Made by a program: the position numbers and the translations under genes. A stretch of DNA of 64,000 nucleotides from Solirubrobacterales bacterium 67-14 (GTDB lineage Bacteria > Actinomycetota > Thermoleophilia > Solirubrobacterales > 70-9). The stretch covers positions 205,724-269,723 of the forward strand of contig MKST01000002.1 of assembly GCA_001897355.1 (NCBI GenBank), given 5' to 3'. The notes below the pieces were generated by a model, which was given only the letters and a program-made list of their open reading frames with translations, did no database searches and was not told the DNA's origin. This document shows positions 28,066 through 35,731 of this stretch, in pieces. Within the stretch, counting starts at the first letter, position 1. Each line of letters starts with the position of its first letter.

Positions 28066-29523
28066 ATGAAAAGCATCACCAGTTGTTTCGCCGTCCTTCT
28101 GTTGCTGCTACTGCCCTCGGTGGCAAGCGGAAACGCCAGGCTCGACCCATCGTTTGGAAAGAATGGATTCGCGACGGTCCACCCGCCCGGATCCACGAGT
28201 AGCTGGCGCTACGCGCTCGACGTCGTCGAAGGACGCGGCGGCAAGCTCACCACCCTCGTCTCGGGGGGTCCGTTTTCCGTAGCCCGGTTCAGCGCAGACG
28301 GCAACCCCGATCGGAGCTTTGGGGCGGACGGCTTCGTAAGCACCAAGGGATCCTCGATCTGGGGCGACCGCTTCGCCACCGCCGGATACGGAGGCGCCCT
28401 GGGAGTCACCAGCGAGGGCGGGACAGTCGTCGCCGGGCTGGACACAGCCGATCCAAGCGGTCAAAACTGGACCGGGGACTGCGCCTTCATCGCGCAACTC
28501 TTGCCGAACGGGAAGATCGACAAAAGCTTCGCTCGCCACGGAAAGAGGAGAACCTGCCTTCACAGGACTTCAAGGCGGTCCCGGGCGAGCTCTGACGCAG
28601 CATCGAGCGTAATCAACTTGGGGAGCGGATCTACCGTCGGGCTTTCTCCGGCATCGATGGACGTGACCGGCAGCGGGAAGATTCTGGTTGGCGGAATGGT
28701 GCTGAGCAACTGGCGCGATACCGGCGCATTCGTAGCCCGTTTCAACGCTAATGGTGCTCTCGACCGCACGTTTGAGGGTGGCCCGGGTTCGAGATCGGGC
28801 GAACGAGGGATAGCCGAGATTCGACGTCGCAAAGACACGGAAGCAGACACTTTCGACGTCCGATCCCTTCGGCACCGGAAGGTTCTTGCGGTCGGCTCGT
28901 ACGAACGGGACCTGGTTGTCGTACGACTGAATGCCAAAGGGTTCCTGGATCCGGGATTCGGGAACCTCGGCATCGTGAAGGTCAAACGGCGCCGACTGCA
29001 ACCTGACGACCATTACTGCTATCCGACCGACGCCAGTTCGGCGTTCGACCGAAGGGGTCGCGTCGTGGTCGCGGGCACCTGCTGGAGCGATAGGACATCC
29101 GACAGAAGCACCTACGTGCTGCGACTTCACAAGAATGGTCGCCTGGATCGAAGCTTTGGCAACGACGGCATCGACTCGCTCCGGTTCAACCTGGATTTCA
29201 GCAGCTCTGGGGTTGCGATCCAGCGTGACGGTCGAATCGTCGTCTCCGGTGAACTCGGCCCTCACATTTCAGAGGGAAGCAACATCCCGACCCGGTTCGC
29301 GCTCGTGAGGCTGACTCGCAACGGAACGCGAGACCGGAGCTTCTTCGATCGGGGTCTCTTCACGCCGAAGTTCACCTACGAGCCCGGCTATCCCGAGCCT
29401 TCCGGCTTCAAGCCAAGGCAGCTCGGGCACGCGGCCACCGACGTTCTGATCGACCGGCGCGGCAGAATCGTCGCCAGCGGCGGAGACGAGTCGCCAACTC
29501 TGGTCCGAATCCTTCCCCGCTAG
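28066..29523 (+). CDS. Secreted delta-60 repeat (beta-propeller-like) protein
   Basis: 485 residues with a signal peptide (SCFAVLLLLLLPSVASG). Seven copies of the delta-60 motif are seen: LDPSFG, PDRSFG, IDKSFA, LDRTFE, LDPGFG, LDRSFG and RDRSFF, each followed by NDG- or ADG-like turns and a strand such as IVVSGE. The family (uncharacterised delta-60 repeat) is secreted or surface-exposed, function unknown. Base composition is clearly lower in GC (57% in one 60-base line counted, against about 70% in purF), suggesting separate acquisition. Confidence 0.8.
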   Translation: MKSITSCFAVLLLLLLPSVASGNARLDPSFGKNGFATVHPPGSTSSWRYALDVVEGRGGKLTTLVSGGPFSVARFSADGNPDRSFGADGFVSTKGSSIWGDRFATAGYGGALGVTSEGGTVVAGLDTADPSGQNWTGDCAFIAQLLPNGKIDKSFARHGKRRTCLHRTSRRSRASSDAASSVINLGSGSTVGLSPASMDVTGSGKILVGGMVLSNWRDTGAFVARFNANGALDRTFEGGPGSRSGERGIAEIRRRKDTEADTFDVRSLRHRKVLAVGSYERDLVVVRLNAKGFLDPGFGNLGIVKVKRRRLQPDDHYCYPTDASSAFDRRGRVVVAGTCWSDRTSDRSTYVLRLHKNGRLDRSFGNDGIDSLRFNLDFSSSGVAIQRDGRIVVSGELGPHISEGSNIPTRFALVRLTRNGTRDRSFFDRGLFTPKFTYEPGYPEPSGFKPRQLGHAATDVLIDRRGRIVASGGDESPTLVRILPR

Positions 29524-29927
29524 ATACTGACTGGGTCGCTTCGCAGCGACGCGTAGATTCGGGCAGCGGAATCGGGATCGGCTTCCAACTCTTCGGCGAG
29601 CGGGTGGACCGAGTGATCCAGCTCCTCGACGAGACGAGCAATGGTGGCCTGAGTTTCAGCCGTCAACGGAAGCTGGGCCGTCAGCCGAAGTGCGCCTACG
29701 GTCGCTTCCAGACGCTCGGCGGGTGAAAGCGGGTTGCCTTCGCTGACCCCTGCCTCGCAGTGATAGCAGCGCCAGGTATCGCCGTCAGCGCGGTACCACT
29801 GGTGAGCACCGCAGTCACGGCGCCCCTTGGGTGAGGCCCAAAGCAACCAGCGAGGCAGCGCAGCTCGCAGCCTGGTCCTGAATCTGTACCTGCCCTGTGA
29901 CATGGTCCCTTCCATCGTACCTTTCAT
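29520..29927 (-). CDS. Small zinc-ribbon-like protein, unrecognised family
   Basis: 127-135 residues. ATG 29927 overlaps the stop of the small upstream gene (ATGA); ATG 29903 with GGAAGGG before it is the other candidate. Counting from 29903, Cys31, His34, Cys46 and Cys49 (DCGAHQWYR...WRCYHCEAG) form a C-x2-H-x11-C-x2-C zinc-ribbon pattern. The N-terminus is very basic; the C-terminal half is helical and acidic. I do not recognise the family. The stop overlaps the convergent delta-60 gene by 4 bases. Confidence 0.6.
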   Translation of the reverse strand: MKGTMEGTMSQGRYRFRTRLRAALPRWLLWASPKGRRDCGAHQWYRADGDTWRCYHCEAGVSEGNPLSPAERLEATVGALRLTAQLPLTAETQATIARLVEELDHSVHPLAEELEADPDSAARIYASLRSDPVSI

Positions 29928-30082
29928 CTCTCGCGCTTCCGACGATTCCGTCGTCTTCTGAACTTCTCCTCCTGCTGAAACTTCCGCCGAAGCTCGGCCT
30001 CGATCGAACCGTCCCTGGCAAGCCGCTTCACCTCTTCGTCGGAGTACGGGATCAGATCGGTATGCCGTTGCCGCTTGCCCAC
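29924..30082 (-). CDS. Small basic helical protein (52 residues), hypothetical
   Basis: A short frame from GTG 30082 to TGA 29924 encodes a highly charged peptide starting VGKRQRHTDLIPYSDEEVKR and ending in an Arg-rich stretch (FRRRRNRRKRER). The middle (SDEEVKRLARDGSIEAELRRKFQ) should be helical. GGAAGG lies immediately before the start. The stop overlaps the ATG of the zinc-ribbon gene (ATGA), which favours it being real and coupled. A nucleic-acid-binding role is only a guess from its charge. Confidence 0.45.
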   Translation of the reverse strand: MGKRQRHTDLIPYSDEEVKRLARDGSIEAELRRKFQQEEKFRRRRNRRKRER

Positions 30083-30140
30083 ACCTTCCAGTGCACAAGC
30101 GATAAATCTCTCCCCCGTACCGGAGTGTTAGCGTCGGGAC

Positions 30141-30524
30141 ATGCCCTCTCTCATGGATGTTGAACGGATCGCCCTCGGTCTTCCCGAGGCCGAAGCGGGA
30201 ACCTGGTTCGGGCAGCAGGCCTGGAAGGTGCGGGGCAAGACTTTCGTCTGGGAACGTCCGCTCAGGCAACGTGACGAGGACGAACTCGGTGACGCCGCCC
30301 CGGATGGAGTGACGGTCGGGGTGAGGGTGCCCGATGAACTGATCAAGCAGGTGCTCTGCGAAAACGAGGGACCGGCGGTCTTCACGATCAACCACTTCAA
30401 GGGCTTCGACGCGGTGCTGATCGCCCTCGACCAGGTCGAAGGCGACCTGCTCGAGGACCTGATCACCGACGCCTGGCGAACCATGGCCCCAGCCGACCTC
30501 GCCGAAGATTTCGACGAGGACTGA
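30141..30524 (+). CDS. MmcQ/YjbR family protein
   Basis: 127 residues. MDVERIALGLPEAEAGTWFGQQAWKVRGKTFVWERP and GVRVPDELIKQVLCENEGPAVFTINHFKGFDAVLIAL are the YjbR/CyaY-like fold, with the final helix LEDLITDAWRTMAP typical of the family. Often labelled DNA-binding by structural likeness; the biochemical role is unknown. It is convergent with hicB, separated by a double stem-loop. Confidence 0.85.
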   Translation: MPSLMDVERIALGLPEAEAGTWFGQQAWKVRGKTFVWERPLRQRDEDELGDAAPDGVTVGVRVPDELIKQVLCENEGPAVFTINHFKGFDAVLIALDQVEGDLLEDLITDAWRTMAPADLAEDFDED

Positions 30525-30545
30525 GTCAGCCTCCGCCTGCCGCAC

Positions 30546-30594
30546 ATCGAGAAGGCAGAAGTGGGCGATTATCGCCCCAAACAGCCTTCTCGAT
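30546..30594. terminator. Two-part stem-loop between yjbR-like gene and hicB
   Basis: Outer 11-bp arms ATCGAGAAGGC (30546-30556) and GCCTTCTCGAT (30584-30594) and an inner 6-bp stem GGGCGA (30563-30568) / TCGCCC (30572-30577) are separated by an internal loop. The right arm abuts the hicB stop. A two-way terminator is the simplest reading, although no T tract follows. Confidence 0.55.
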
Positions 30595-30810
30595 TCAACT
30601 GATCGAGATCAGGGCGCGATCAACTCGCACGGTGTCGGATCCCGGGTCGCTTTCCAGAACCAGCGATACACCTTCCCGGAGAGACTCGAACAGCTCGTCG
30701 AGGGTTTCCCCGGCAGCGAAGACTCCGGGAAGTTCCGGAACGTCGGCCCAATAGGAGCCGTTTTCACGATGAATCTGTGCGGTCAGGGTCGTCATTCTCC
30801 AGTTGTTCAT
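30595..30810 (-). CDS. hicB: HicB-like antitoxin (type II toxin-antitoxin)
   Basis: 71 residues; MTTLTAQIHRENGSYWADVPELPGVFAAGETLDELFESLREG is the degraded RNase H-like fold of HicB antitoxins. No C-terminal DNA-binding domain is visible, so this is the short form. The ATG overlaps the hicA stop (ATGA); a second ATG at 30795 is also possible. It should bind and inhibit the HicA neighbour. Confidence 0.85.
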   Translation of the reverse strand: MNNWRMTTLTAQIHRENGSYWADVPELPGVFAAGETLDELFESLREGVSLVLESDPGSDTVRVDRALISIS

Positions 30811-31001
30811 CTTAGACCTGCCTGTTTGAGAATCGCAATCGCCAGTCCGGGCGGATAGTCACGCCGATGGTTGTTTGGCAGGGTGATCGGGCGCTTGCCT
30901 GGCTTGACCATCTTCACCTGATGCTTGCCACCCGAACTGCGGGTCCACCCGTGCCGCTGAAGCAACTTCATTGCCTTCTTCTGGTTGAGCGTCCCTTCCA
31001 C
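30807..31001 (-). CDS. hicA: HicA-like mRNA interferase toxin
   Basis: 64 residues from GTG 31001. The double-stranded RNA-binding-like HicA fold is shown by KKAMKLLQRHGWTRSSGGKHQVKM, with the catalytic His27 in GGKH, and by ITLPNNHRRDYPPGLAIAILKQAG. HicA toxins cleave mRNA without ribosomes. The pair is in toxin-first order and sits in the gap between purF and purN. Confidence 0.87.
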   Translation of the reverse strand: MEGTLNQKKAMKLLQRHGWTRSSGGKHQVKMVKPGKRPITLPNNHRRDYPPGLAIAILKQAGLR

Positions 31002-31015
31002 ACTGTGGTAAGTGC

Positions 31016-31690
31016 GTGAGCGTCAAGACTCGCCCCCGGTGGATCAGCGAAGATGGCGGGGTGAATCCGTCCTCGCCTTTTCGCGTCGTGGTGCTGGCCT
31101 CCGGTGGGGGGACCAACCTCCAGGCGATCCTCGACCGGCTGCATGGGCGGGGCGGGGTCGAAGTGGTCGGGGTCGGGTCCGACAAGCCCGATGCCTATGC
31201 GCTGGAGCGGGCGGTGGCGGCCAAGGTGCCGACCGCGGTGTTCGCGCGGGGTGACTTCTCGGACCGGGAGGCGCGGGACCTGGCGATGGCCGACTGGATC
31301 GAATCGACCGGAGCCGAGCTGGTCGCACTGGCCGGCTACATGCAGCTGGTCTCGGTCGCCTTCGTCGAACGTTTCCGGGGCCGGATCGTCAACGTGCACC
31401 CTGCCCTGCTGCCCTCCTTCCCCGGACTCGACGCGATCGGGCAGGCGCTCGAACATGGCGTGAAGGTGACCGGGGTGACCGTCCACTTCGTGGACGAAGG
31501 GACCGACACCGGGCCGGTGATCAGCCAGCGGGCCGTTGAAATTCCCGCAAATTGGGACCGTGGGGAACTCGAAACGGCGATCCACGCGGTGGAGCATGAG
31601 ATCTACCCCGAGGCGATCGGCATGATTGCCCGTGGCGAAGTTAGGATCGCTGACGACGAACCTCGCAAGGTCATCGTCGACAGGAAGTGA
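31016..31690 (+). CDS. purN: Phosphoribosylglycinamide formyltransferase
   Basis: 224 residues from GTG 31016; GTG 31061 is an equally likely start, since homology begins at FRVVVLASGGGTNLQAIL. It transfers formyl from 10-formyl-THF to GAR. Motifs: ASGGGTN (phosphate loop), LVALAGYMQLVS, IVNVHPALLPSFPGLDAI with the catalytic Asn-His, and FVDEGTDTGPVISQ with the catalytic Asp. It forms an operon with purH. Confidence 0.95.
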   Translation: MSVKTRPRWISEDGGVNPSSPFRVVVLASGGGTNLQAILDRLHGRGGVEVVGVGSDKPDAYALERAVAAKVPTAVFARGDFSDREARDLAMADWIESTGAELVALAGYMQLVSVAFVERFRGRIVNVHPALLPSFPGLDAIGQALEHGVKVTGVTVHFVDEGTDTGPVISQRAVEIPANWDRGELETAIHAVEHEIYPEAIGMIARGEVRIADDEPRKVIVDRK

Positions 31691-31734
31691 CGCCGGCCGT
31701 CCCCGGGCGCTTCGAAACTGACAAGAGGGCTGAT

Positions 31735-33330
31735 ATGGACAACATGGATCCGACCAACGGACCGGTAAAGGTCAGACGCGCGCTGATCTCGGTTTCGGAC
31801 AAGACGGGCGTCGCCGACTTCGCCAAGGGGCTGGCCGAACTCGAAGTCGAGATCCTCTCCACCGGAGGCACCGCGCAGGCCCTGCGTGACGCCGGCCTGA
31901 CCGTGATCGACGTCTCCGAGTTCACCGGACAGCGCGAGATCATGGACGGTCGGGTCAAGACCCTGCACCCGAAGATCTACGCCGCGCTGCTTGCCCGCCG
32001 CGGCGACCCGGCCCACATGTCCGTGCTGGAGGAAGAATCGATCCCGCCGATCGACCTGGTCTGCGTCAACCTCTATCCCTTCGAGCAGACGATCGCCCGC
32101 GAGGACGTCGGCCCACAGGAAGCGATCGAGAACATCGACATCGGCGGCCCGACCATGATCCGCGCCGCGGCCAAGAACCACGAGGACGTCGTGGTCCTGG
32201 TCAAGCCCGAGTGCTACGACGCTGTGGCCGAGGAGCTGAACGAGACCGGTGGCGAGGTCTCCGCCTCGACCCGGCACTGGCTGGCCAATGAGGCCTTCGC
32301 CCAGACCGCGCGCTACGACGCCGCGATCTCGGCCTGGTTCTCCGAGTCCTACGAAGCCTTCCCCGAGCACCGGGTGCTGGCCTTCGAGAAGCTGCTCGAT
32401 CTTTCCTACGGCGAGAACCCGCACCAGCGGGCAGCGCTCTACTCGCAGGTCGGGCTCGACACCAACGTGCTCACGGGCATGTCGAAGCACCACGGCAAGG
32501 CGCTCTCCTTCAACAACGTGCTCGACCTCGATTCCTGCCGCAAGCTGCTGGCCGACCTCGAAGGACCGGCCTGCGTGATCGTCAAGCACAACAACCCCTG
32601 CGGCGTCGCACTCGGGGATTCCGGACTCGACGCCTACGAGCGGGCTCGCGACTGCGATCCGGTCTCCGCCTTCGGCGGCGTGATCGGGATCAACCAGGTG
32701 GTCGACGTCGCCCTGGCCGAGTCGCTCCACAAGAACTTCGTCGAGGTGCTGGTCGCCCCCGGCTACGAGCCCGAGGCGCTGGAGATCCTCCAGCAGAAGG
32801 AGAACGTCCGCATCTTCACGGACGAGGCACCGCCCTTCCCCGACTCCAGGGAGAAGGACATCAAGCGGGTCCGCGGCGGCATCCTGATCCAGGACCGCGA
32901 CGGCGAGGTCGAGCAGCGGGAGATGATGGAAGTCGTGACCAAGGCCCAGCCCTCGGAGCAGGCCTGGACCGACATGCTCTTCGCCTGGACGGTCTGCCGG
33001 CACGTCAAGTCGAACGCGATCGTCTTCGCCAAGGACGGGGTCACGCTCGGGATCGGCGCCGGTCAGATGAGCCGGGTCGATTCGAGCCGGCTGGCGATCG
33101 AGAAATGCCGCGACGCCCACGGCGACGAGGCCGACGACCTACTGGCCGGCTGCGCGATGGCCTCCGATGCCTTCTTCCCCTTCGCCGACGGCCCGATGGT
33201 CGGGATCGAAGCCGGGGCGACCTCGGTCATCCAGCCGGGCGGCTCGAAGCGCGACGGTGAAGTGATCGAGGCCTGCGACGAGACCGAAACCGCGATGGTC
33301 TTCACTCGCCATAGGCATTTCCGGCACTAG
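31735..33330 (+). CDS. purH: Bifunctional AICAR formyltransferase/IMP cyclohydrolase
   Basis: 531 residues from ATG 31735 (SD AAGAGGG); the frame is open to a GTG at 31687 that overlaps the purN stop. It carries out the last two steps to IMP. The N-terminal MGS-like cyclohydrolase domain has EILSTGGTAQALRDAG and GRVKTLHPKIYAALLARR. The C-terminal formyltransferase domain has IVKHNNPCGVA, HVKSNAIVFAKDG and GIGAGQMSRVDS. Its stop overlaps the convergent gene by 4 bases. Confidence 0.97.
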   Translation: MDNMDPTNGPVKVRRALISVSDKTGVADFAKGLAELEVEILSTGGTAQALRDAGLTVIDVSEFTGQREIMDGRVKTLHPKIYAALLARRGDPAHMSVLEEESIPPIDLVCVNLYPFEQTIAREDVGPQEAIENIDIGGPTMIRAAAKNHEDVVVLVKPECYDAVAEELNETGGEVSASTRHWLANEAFAQTARYDAAISAWFSESYEAFPEHRVLAFEKLLDLSYGENPHQRAALYSQVGLDTNVLTGMSKHHGKALSFNNVLDLDSCRKLLADLEGPACVIVKHNNPCGVALGDSGLDAYERARDCDPVSAFGGVIGINQVVDVALAESLHKNFVEVLVAPGYEPEALEILQQKENVRIFTDEAPPFPDSREKDIKRVRGGILIQDRDGEVEQREMMEVVTKAQPSEQAWTDMLFAWTVCRHVKSNAIVFAKDGVTLGIGAGQMSRVDSSRLAIEKCRDAHGDEADDLLAGCAMASDAFFPFADGPMVGIEAGATSVIQPGGSKRDGEVIEACDETETAMVFTRHRHFRH

Positions 33331-34943
33331 GACTTCTTCAATTTGAGGAGCTTGACCTTTTTGCCGTTGGCGGAGGCGATCGCTACGTAGGCGGCCTTGC
33401 CGACGGCCAGCGGGCCGTAGTAGAGGAAGGCGACCTGGTTGCCGCGCAGGCGGTACCGACGGGAGTAGGTGACCGTTTCACCCGACTTGAGGTACTTGTC
33501 GACCCGGACCCCCCAGGCCTGTTTGCCCGGGTTCTTCTTGCCGATCCTGAGCAGCTGGTAGCGCGGCTTCTTTGCGAAGTAGAAGGTCGAACGAGAGGGC
33601 GCGTTGATCGCCCCGACGTAGATCCGGTAGCCGTTCTTCTTCGCCTGGGCGCCGAAGGTGACGCGGGGCGACGATTCACCCTTGGCACCGGTCATCGAGA
33701 GGGTCTTCGCCTTCGGCGAGAGGGTGGCGAAGGCGACCTTGCCGGGACCCATGCGCAGGTTCTCGATCGTCGAATCGAAGGTCGGGCCGACCACACCGAG
33801 CGATTCCTTGTCGCGGACCGTCATCTGGCGGCCGTCGATCCGGATCCTCAGCTTCAGCTTCTTCGGGATCAGGTAGACCGGCTCGGGGGTGTCGTCGATG
33901 TTCTCGATCGCGCCGTCCGCGGCGAAGTGGATCGGAGAGGTGGCCTGATGCATCACCCTCGCACCCGGAATTCGGTTGACCAGCTTGCCGTTCCGGTAGC
34001 CGGTCTGGCGACCCTTCGGATCGGTGATCAGGAGATGGGCGTGCTGGTCGGCCGTATTGGAGAGAGTGACCTGGTTGTACTTCGAATTGGAACCCTGGCG
34101 GCCGGAGCAGACCGGGCATGACTGGATTCCCAGCGCCGGAGTGTTCGGCTTGAGGAAAAGGGTTTGCGACTTCGCGTTGCCCTTGTACTGGGCCGCCGGT
34201 ATCCCCGGCTGGGTCGAGGCGTAGTAACTCCAGGTGTTCTTGTTGGTGTCCACGGTCAGGCGGCGCGTGTCGTCGTCCGGCCAGTTGTTGTCGTAGACAT
34301 GGACGTCATAGATCCCGCCACCCATGTCCTCCACCGCGTAGGGCGTGATCGCGTGACCGGACTGGAAACCCCACTGGAAGATCAGCAGGTTCCAGGACTG
34401 CTGCGACCCGTCGGCGAGGTGGTCGATCATGTAGTTCAGAACCTTCTTGGGAGTGCCGAGCACCGCATTCTCGCTCACCGAGTTGAGGGTTTGGTAGGTG
34501 AAGGCCCGGGCGATCGACCGCTGGAGGCGGTCGTTGCCGACGATGTTCAGGCCGAAAGGATCGGTGCCGCCAAAGGCCGTGATCGACTTGTAGCCGAAGC
34601 GGGAAAGCTGGTTCTTGTAGATCAGCTGGGTCAGGGCGGAGAAGCCATAACAGTGGCCGCCGCTCATCGCCTCGTTCGTCGTCTTCATCCAGTTGCGTAC
34701 GCCCGGGCTGAGCACGCAGGTAGCGCCCTTGCCGGTCATGCATGCCGCCCGCCCGAAGATCCTCTGGACCTCGGCGGTGTCGAGGTTCTTGTAGCCCTCG
34801 TCGGCACCGTAGTTCTCGAAGGAGAAGCCGTTGGCGCCAGGCCGGAACCCGGAATCAGCAACGATCGTCCCGGCCTGCGCGGAGGCAGAAGCGATGACGA
34901 AGATGGACAGGGACAGCAGAAAAAAGCGAACGATTCGGGACAC
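33327..34943 (-). CDS. Predicted secreted papain-fold cysteine peptidase-like protein
   Basis: 538 residues with a signal peptide (FFLLSLSIFVIASASAQA). Three motifs in papain order are visible: GGHCYGFSALTQL (Cys98), SGHAITPYAVEDMGGGIYDV (His197) and VYDNNWPDD (Asn219/220). They suggest a Cys-His-Asn/Asp catalytic triad in the first 240 residues. The rest is beta-rich with a CPVC pair and no recognised domain. Peptidase activity is inferred; transglutaminase-like or binding roles are alternatives. No operon partner. Confidence 0.6.
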   Translation of the reverse strand: MSRIVRFFLLSLSIFVIASASAQAGTIVADSGFRPGANGFSFENYGADEGYKNLDTAEVQRIFGRAACMTGKGATCVLSPGVRNWMKTTNEAMSGGHCYGFSALTQLIYKNQLSRFGYKSITAFGGTDPFGLNIVGNDRLQRSIARAFTYQTLNSVSENAVLGTPKKVLNYMIDHLADGSQQSWNLLIFQWGFQSGHAITPYAVEDMGGGIYDVHVYDNNWPDDDTRRLTVDTNKNTWSYYASTQPGIPAAQYKGNAKSQTLFLKPNTPALGIQSCPVCSGRQGSNSKYNQVTLSNTADQHAHLLITDPKGRQTGYRNGKLVNRIPGARVMHQATSPIHFAADGAIENIDDTPEPVYLIPKKLKLRIRIDGRQMTVRDKESLGVVGPTFDSTIENLRMGPGKVAFATLSPKAKTLSMTGAKGESSPRVTFGAQAKKNGYRIYVGAINAPSRSTFYFAKKPRYQLLRIGKKNPGKQAWGVRVDKYLKSGETVTYSRRYRLRGNQVAFLYYGPLAVGKAAYVAIASANGKKVKLLKLKKS

Positions 34944-34991
34944 GTATGGAACGTACCCAATCTGGGCGGCTCAGTATCGCCACCCAACGGA

Positions 34992-35067
34992 GCCGGCCCA
35001 TCCATTGGTGACTTCTGTGGGCCGGCGGGTTTGACTTGGAGGCGGAGCGAAGCTCGCCGACTTGCAG
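34992..35067 (+). repeat. Repeat B, copy 1: two hairpins joined by a conserved 14-nt linker
   Basis: Hairpin 1 is GCCGGCCCA (34992-35000) / TGGGCCGGC (35018-35026). The linker GGGTTTGACTTGGA runs to 35040. Hairpin 2 is GGCGGAGC...GCTCGCC with a three-base loop (35041-35058), followed by GACTTGCAG. Copy 2 is at 42696-42774 on the other strand. This copy ends 14 bases before the tRNA-Lys gene. Confidence 0.75.
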
Positions 35068-35080
35068 TTAAGCTCCCCGG

Positions 35081-35154
35081 GCCCCCTTAGCTCAGTTGGT
35101 TAGAGCTGCAGGCTTTTAACCTGTGAGTCCTGGGTTCGAATCCCAGAGGGGGCA
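35081..35154 (+). tRNA. tRNA-Lys (anticodon UUU)
   Basis: A 74-nt cloverleaf: acceptor GCCCCCT / AGGGGGC, D arm GCTC...GAGC, anticodon stem GCAGG/CCTGT with loop CTTTTAA (anticodon TTT), T arm CTGGG-TTCGAAT-CCCAG and discriminator A at 35154. CCA is not encoded. A short T run follows. Confidence 0.97.
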
Positions 35155-35167
35155 CTTTTCAGCCTGG

Positions 35168-35731
35168 TCAGTCCTTCCAGGATCGCAGCAGCGGATCGAG
35201 TGAACGGACCATCCGCTCGAAGCTGGCGTCGAGGTCGCGGGGATCCTTGAACCCCTCTCCTTGCTCGAGCGAGACGAATCCGTGCAGCAGGCTGCGGAGC
35301 AGGCGGACCGCGTCGGTCAGGTCATCGCCTTCCAGTTCGTAGACCCGCATCGCGGAGCCGATCGTGCCGATCAGCTCGGCTGCCTGGGCCTGGGCTTCCA
35401 CGTCCTCCGGATCGGGGGCGACTTGCAGCGCTGCGTAGCGTCCCGGGTGGGCTCCGGCCCAGGCACGCAGGCTGCCGGCGAGTGCGACGAGGGCGTCCGG
35501 CCCGGCGAGGCCGGTGGTGGACCGGGCCAGTTCAACGGCCACCTCACCGGCGGCCAAGATACCGATCGCGGCCCGGAGGTCTTCGATGTCCTCGACATGC
35601 CGGTAGACCCCAGGCGCGGCGATCCCGACGTGCCGGCCGACCTTGGTGATGGTCAGCTCGTCGAGCCCGATCTCGTCGCTGAGGTCAGCCGCCCGGGCGA
35701 CCAGGGTGGTGCGGGTCAGTCGCTCAGCCAT
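35168..35731 (-). CDS. TetR family transcriptional regulator
   Basis: 187 residues. N-terminal HTH: LVARAADLSDEIGLDELTIT, then KVGRHVGIAAPGVYRHVEDIEDL. The helical C-terminal domain has the Leu/Ala-rich pattern and HGFVSLEQG region of the TetR-WHG-type ligand domains. Its start overlaps the hydrolase gene by 8 bases, so the two share an mRNA. It probably represses this operon through the nested palindrome at 36533-36569. Confidence 0.9.
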   Translation of the reverse strand: MAERLTRTTLVARAADLSDEIGLDELTITKVGRHVGIAAPGVYRHVEDIEDLRAAIGILAAGEVAVELARSTTGLAGPDALVALAGSLRAWAGAHPGRYAALQVAPDPEDVEAQAQAAELIGTIGSAMRVYELEGDDLTDAVRLLRSLLHGFVSLEQGEGFKDPRDLDASFERMVRSLDPLLRSWKD

